From assembly GCA_018873225.1 (NCBI GenBank), contig JAEILZ010000002.1, positions 1,860,001 to 1,924,000 of the forward strand: a stretch of DNA of 64,000 bases, given 5' to 3'. A program made the translations under genes and the position numbers. The notes below the pieces were generated by a model that was not told the origin of the DNA, did not search any database, and saw only the letters and a list, made by a program, of their open reading frames with translations. The DNA comes from [Phialemoniopsis] sp. UDSM-2020 (taxonomy: Eukaryota; Ascomycota; Sordariomycetes; Thyridiales; Thyridiaceae). Of this stretch, positions 59,435-64,000 are shown in pieces (position 1 is the stretch's first letter; every line of letters starts with the position of its first letter).

Positions 59435-61859
59435 ATGGCGACTCGGCCCCGGAGCCCGGATGAGCTCCTGCGGGCCGTGGAGCAGCACCAGGACCAGTAC
59501 CTCCGGAGCTTGCGGGCCTTGCACGAATCCATGTTCGCCGTCCGCCAGAGAACCAACAGCGGCGGGTTCCGAATGGAACGCACAGGAAGCAATGACAATG
59601 GCTCGGGCTCTCCCACCCTGGCCGCTATGCATGCGCCTCCTTCGCCCCTGCCCCGGCCTGTGCATACCTCGACCGGGCTGAGCAGCTCTTCTCTTCAGTC
59701 TGGCGGCCATAAGCGCGGGAGACGGCGTACCAACGAGCTAGGCGACCCTGCAATGGCCCTCGCCGCCGTCGGGGAGAAGAAAAACATACCGGTCTCCCTC
59801 TACGAGGCAGACTCTGACGTGGACGACGACGATGTGCATTTCATTCCGCTCCTGCCTCCGTCGCAAGCCACCGTCATACCCGAGTACAGCGTTCCATCGG
59901 CCCAGCGCCTACTGCCCAAACATGCGCTCACAGAGGAGCAATTATACCTACACTTGGACGATATTGAGACCTCTCCCCAGACCGAGATATGGCGGAGAAG
60001 GCAAGATATGGCCATGCCCGATGTATTTCGCGATCTTTCATTCAACTCGGATGACCCGGACTTGTACAAGAATGCTACCTACGAAGTCTACGATGTCGGC
60101 CGGGATGCTCTCCCCGCGGCACTCCACGACAACCGCGGCAACGCGGACAACGAGATGCTCGAAGCTGTCGATGTGTGGAGCACCCTCAAGGAAGTCAACA
60201 CTGACGGGACTGCTGTAGGCAGAATGACTATCCTGCAGGAGCCATCTCCCGCCATACTCGGCATTGCTCACGCAACCATGGGCAAGTACTTTGATATGAA
60301 TGAGCTCTACCAACATCTTATCACAACTGAGGGAAACAAGGGCAGAACCAAGGCCTACATGCACCGGCTGTTCGAGCCTGATCCTATTAAACGGCAGACT
60401 TTCTTCTTCGTGTTCAAGTACTACACGGTCGTTGGCGGAGGGGTCGGACCCTCTCCTTGGCAGCACTACGACTACAGACCTCCTGACCGAAAGTCCATTG
60501 ATCACATTGATATTGCAGAGTGCAGCTCGGTGCTCGCACTCGCCTTGGTCGGCCCTACAATCAAGGAGATACACCTGAGGAGCCGAAAGAGAAAACCCGT
60601 CCAAATCGGGCATGTCTCGGATCCATTTGCGCCCTGGCACCTGTTGAATATTCAGTGCTTTCCCGACGATCGGCATTCGATCAGGGTAGAGGACGCCAAC
60701 AGACCTATATACTCTGGACCCTATGCATTCCTCGATGCGCTGGTGTCAGAGTACAAGGATGCCGTCAAGCGCAATATGCAGCTCAATGAGCTCATTACTG
60801 GACTGATAACACCTCCAGTACGTCATATGCCGAACTTCAGTAGATATTTCGTCCAAGGCGATTGCTAACCCAACGTGTCCCTATAGAATCAGTTCATCTT
60901 TGACGTCAAGCTGCGAGACAAGCTTCTATTTGAGGACAAAGACTTTACCTACTCGCGCAGATACTTTTGGGCTTACAACTCCCTGGGTGTCATCAACGAC
61001 GGCATCAAAGCCATGAGGGATGCATATACGGATACGTTCAACGATGATTTCTGGACGGGCCGGCACCAGACACTCTGGCCCCTGTTGGATCTGTCATCGA
61101 CCGACTCGCTCAACTACCTCGACAAGTTGAGCAACCTGAGGTACGAGCTGAACAAGGCCGTCGAAGACTTGGAGAAGGTCCAGTTCAAAAACGAGCGGCT
61201 GCGCAAGGAGATCATGAGTCTCAGGGAGCAACTCTTCTCAGGCAGCAGCGTCAAGGAGAGCCGGCGGGCAATCGAACAGGGAGACAACATCAAGATTCTT
61301 ACCATGATCTCGATGATATTCTTGCCGCTGACATTTGTCACTGTAAGTTACACCTCTCCCTTAAGCATACATACAATTCTTCGACCTGCTCACACCCGCC
61401 TCCGAACTATAGTCTGTTTTTGGGATTACGGAATTCCATTACTCGGCTGAGGACTGGCGCTTCCCCGTCGTCATGGTCTGCGTCTGCGTGCCCTTCTTTG
61501 TCTTTGTCATCATATTACAGACACGAACGGGCATGGGGGCGCTCAAGAGCATCGGGCACGCCTTTGACGGTTTGTTTACGGGCGACCGAGTTCAGAGCCG
61601 GCGCGAGCGTAGGATGCAACAACTCGCCCTCGAGGCACAGCAGGCGCAGAGCAAGGACGATGTGGCTTCCGTCAGGGCAGGGCGGAGGAGGGGCAGCGTG
61701 TTCCGTGCGCGGTACCCACGCAGAGGTCGTCGTGGGGAGAGTGCCCGGGGCGGTGTCGACGAGGGTAGGAGCGTGAGAGGGAACAGTACGAGGCGATGGT
61801 GGAGGTGGAATCGGAAGAGGGCCGAGAAGGTGCGGGTTATGGAGGAAGGTGGTGCGTAA
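59435..61859 (+). CDS. CorA-like membrane protein (Mg2+/divalent cation transporter superfamily)
   Basis: Exons 59435-60817, 60887-61342 and 61413-61859, giving 761 residues. Layout: disordered N-terminus (to about 120), a large soluble domain with fungal-specific blocks (PWQHYDYRPPDRKSIDHID, FAPWHLLNIQCFPDD), a long charged coiled helix (LRYELNKAVEDLEKVQFKNERLRKEI) leading into two C-terminal membrane spans (ILTMISMIFLPLTFVTSVFGI and FPVVMVCVCVPFFVFVII), then an Arg-rich tail. The helix-to-span architecture is CorA. After span 1, where true CorA channels have GMN, the splice-joined sequence reads SVFGITEFHY, so the selectivity motif is missing. Whether it conducts Mg2+ is open. The second and third exons were joined because they complete span 1. 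Confidence 0.85.
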
Positions 61860-62141
61860 GCTCTTGGATACCTGTGCAGGAGTTTGGACTTGTACACTTT
61901 TGATGATGTTTATGAAGTTATGTGATACCCAAATAGCAGGCCCATGGTATAATATATACGGATGCAAAGTTATACACCCTCTCGACCACATATGATTCCC
62001 CTTACGATGTCGAACAGACGTCTATCCGCCCGATCTCTTCTGCATAATACAGGAGAACAAGTCCTTAGCAAGCCTCCCTCCCTTCACTAGGTACGCATCG
62101 CGCCAACCTTGTCATGCCTCCCAACACCTGCACGGAACGTG

Positions 62142-62577
62142 TTATTGGTTCACACCATCGACCTTGCCACCCACAGTTCCCTCCATAGACGGCCCGTCGC
62201 TGCCACCAGCGCTGGCCTTATTCCGCTGCCACTCCTCGGGGGTCTGGCACTTTGCGCTCCAGGCGTGTATCCGCGCGATCTCGTCCTTGAGGGCGGCGTT
62301 GACGAGGCGGTGCCGCTTGAGCGAGTTCTTGCCGGTGAACTCGGGGGAGACGATGAGGGTGGTGAAGGATTGGCCGCAGCCGCCTGTGCGTCGCAAAAGA
62401 TACTTAGTTAGGTTTTGCCCGTCGTGCTGTGCGCACATTGAATGATCGCTGGGATCGCATGATGTAGGAAATGGGAAGTCACGTACCGGACATGTCTGTG
62501 ACCTCGACGTGCACTGCCTTGAGGCGCTCCTCAATGGCGGCCTTGATTGAGGCCTCTGTGATGTCTGTCGCTTCCAT
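62142..62577 (-). CDS. BolA-family protein (BolA2/Fra2-like)
   Basis: Partner of monothiol glutaredoxins in cytosolic Fe-S cluster handling and iron sensing. Exons, complement: 62577-62487 and 62383-62142, giving 110 residues. Seen: the N-terminal helix (SIKAAIEERLKAVHVEVTDMS), the loop GGCGQSF with the candidate cluster-ligand cysteine, LIVSPEFTGKNSLKRHRLVNAALKDEI with the conserved histidine, and IHAWSAKCQTPEEWQ. The SF..LIVSPEF and HAW..K..TPEEW features match BolA2/Fra2 better than the mitochondrial BolA1/BolA3. A Gly/Ser-rich extension of about 20 residues follows. There is no presequence. Divergent from the NIF3-family gene. Confidence 0.93.
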
Positions 62578-63042
62578 TGCGCTGGAGAGACCTGGTGTTC
62601 TGAATCGCGGCGGAGGGGTGGTGTGAGGGAAGCGGGAGGTCTGGTGTGAAAGGGTGGGAAAGATGATCAGATAAGATCAAAAAACTCTCCCGTTCCTCGT
62701 CGAACCACGGGACCGGTATCTGTGATTCGGCGTCGCGTGTTGCTGAGAGATGCAACTGGTCCGTTTGGTGTTCTGCAGCAAAAAGTACCCCACGTTCTGA
62801 AAGAATACCCCTGCTTTTTGTCAGCATCCGAGAAGAAGCGGGCGCATCGATTGCGACGTCATTTTTTGCGGGCGCTGGGATCAACTGTAGGGTTCAGAGT
62901 TTCAGTGGGTCCCGAGCTTGTGACAACGGCGGTGGTGCTGGTCGTTTTTAGCTTCAGTGAGCTTCACGTCTGATCCTCAAAATCGTAGAACAAGACAAGC
63001 ATCAACTACCAGCCTCTTATCTCTCTCTCCAACCAGGGCTCA
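62578..63042. promoter_or_regulatory. Divergent promoter of BolA and NIF3-family genes
   Basis: 465 bp between two divergent starts. No further gene. CT-rich just before 63043. Confidence 0.55.
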
Positions 63043-64000
63043 ATGACCCCGATGAAGCTTGGTATTCAATTAATCATCTGTCGATCTATCATACCTCGAA
63101 CTTTGTACAATTCTTCTGCTTCTGCAGCTGCGCAATTGCGGTTACAGCCTCGTGTAGTATCTCATTTGAGCCTGCACTCTCGTCTACCTCCACCAACCGG
63201 CCGGCTCTTTTCCACGACCAGCAAGATGGTGGATATCCAGAGCTCATCCTTCACTCAGCATGTGGTCAATGCTATGAGATCACTGTGAGTTCTGACGACT
63301 CTCGCTTGTATCAAGCTCAAAGCTAATTCAAACTCTAAAGATACCCCGAGGAGCTTGCAGACCGAGCCTGGGACAACGTCGGCCTCCTCCTCGAGAACTC
63401 AGAGCAGGCCTCTAAGACCGCATGCACCGTCCTTCTAACCAATGATCTCACCCCCGAGGTTGCAGAGGAGTCCATCGCAAAGGGCGCCTCCGTGATCGTC
63501 ACCTACCGTAAGCAACTCATCACAACCACAGGATCCTCCCACTGATTGTGTGATCAGACCCCTTCATCTTCCGCGGGCTCAAGTCCGTCACCCTGCGCGA
63601 CCCGCAGCAAAAGATCCTCATCCGACTCGCCCAGGCCAACGTGGCCGTCTACAGCCCGCACACCGCCCTCGACGCCGCAAAGGGCGGCATCAACGACTGG
63701 CTCGCCGACATGGTCGTCAAGCCCAGCGATGGCAGCGCAGCCTCCGCGACCGAGGCCGACCGCACCGTCGTTCAGCCCATTGCCCAGCCGTTGCCGGGCT
63801 TCGAGGGCACCGGATACGGCCGGTTCGTGCGCTTCGGCAAGGCCGTGCCTTTTGGGTCCGTGGTGCGCGCCGTGGCGGCCGGCGTGGGCGGCATGAAGCA
63901 TGTCATGGTGGCCGCCCCGCGGAGGCAGGGAGGTGCCAAGGCGAGCGCGGATGAGGTGTCGTCTATTGCGGTGTGCGCCGGTTCTGGGTGGGATATCCTC
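63043..64000 (+). CDS. NIF3-family protein, 3' end outside window
   Basis: NIF3/YbgI (DUF34) proteins are widespread metal-binding proteins with an unsettled role. Visible exons: 63043-63284, 63341-63507 and 63558 to the window edge, all in frame. Conserved: YPEELADRAWDNVGLLLE near the N-terminus, VLLTNDLTPEVAEESI, the metal-site block HPFIFRGLKSV (His formed at the exon 2-3 junction), VAVYSPHTALDAAKGGINDWLA, and ICVCAGSG-like AVCAGSGWDIL at the cut. From the ATG at 63043 the protein has a 61-residue basic, Ser-rich presequence ending RLFSTTSK; an in-frame ATG at 63226 (MVDIQSSSF) would give the form without it. The 3' part is missing only because the window ends. Confidence 0.93.

Overview
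The window comes from a filamentous ascomycete (Pezizomycotina), most likely a Sordariomycete. The evidence is short GT..AG introns (mostly 50-90 bp), about one gene per 3 kb, CT-rich tracts before start codons, and a gene set that includes a UstYa-type protein, a LaeA-like methyltransferase, a QDE-2-type Argonaute and a NIT2/AreA-style permease promoter. I found twenty protein genes. Most have introns, and I assembled their exons by hand from splice signals and reading-frame continuity. I saw no tRNA, rRNA, transposon, CRISPR or prokaryotic feature. Layout, 0-18 kb: cytosolic serine hydroxymethyltransferase (-), a UstYa/DUF3328 oxidase-like protein (-), a vacuolar pepsin-type protease (+), a large proline/glutamine-rich nuclear-type protein of unknown function (+), a six-exon LaeA-like methyltransferase (+), a DUF155/RMND1 mitochondrial protein (-), a small single-pass membrane protein (-) and a secreted serine carboxypeptidase (-) whose N-terminal exon is out of frame with the rest. 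18-25 kb: a gene-poor stretch holding one small two-exon gene (22147-22513) that appears only after splicing. 25-31 kb: a divergent pair, secreted GH3 beta-glucosidase (-) and AAAP amino acid permease (+), sharing a 1.5 kb promoter with XlnR/CreA-like sites on one side and five AGATAA (AreA/NIT2) sites on the other. 31-43 kb: the exocytosis regulator Sro7/Lgl (-), a Pho84-type phosphate:H+ symporter (-) behind a 3.9 kb intergenic region rich in PacC-consensus sites, and an ACS-family MFS transporter (-). 46-58 kb: Argonaute (+) with an unusually long leader that probably contains introns, the mRNA 3'-end factor Rna14 (-) and the histone chaperone Asf1 (+) as a divergent pair. 59-64 kb: a CorA-like membrane protein without a recognisable GMN motif (+), a BolA2/Fra2-type protein (-) and a NIF3-family gene (+) cut by the window edge. 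Most of the window is housekeeping. There is no biosynthetic cluster: the UstYa-like gene has no RiPP precursor or partner enzymes nearby. The most interesting signals are regulatory and gene-structural: the helically phased PacC-type array upstream of the phosphate transporter, the GATA-site cluster at the permease, the Argonaute leader, the small spliced gene, and possible dual targeting of the NIF3 protein from two in-frame ATGs. All gene models are inferred from sequence only, with no transcript evidence.
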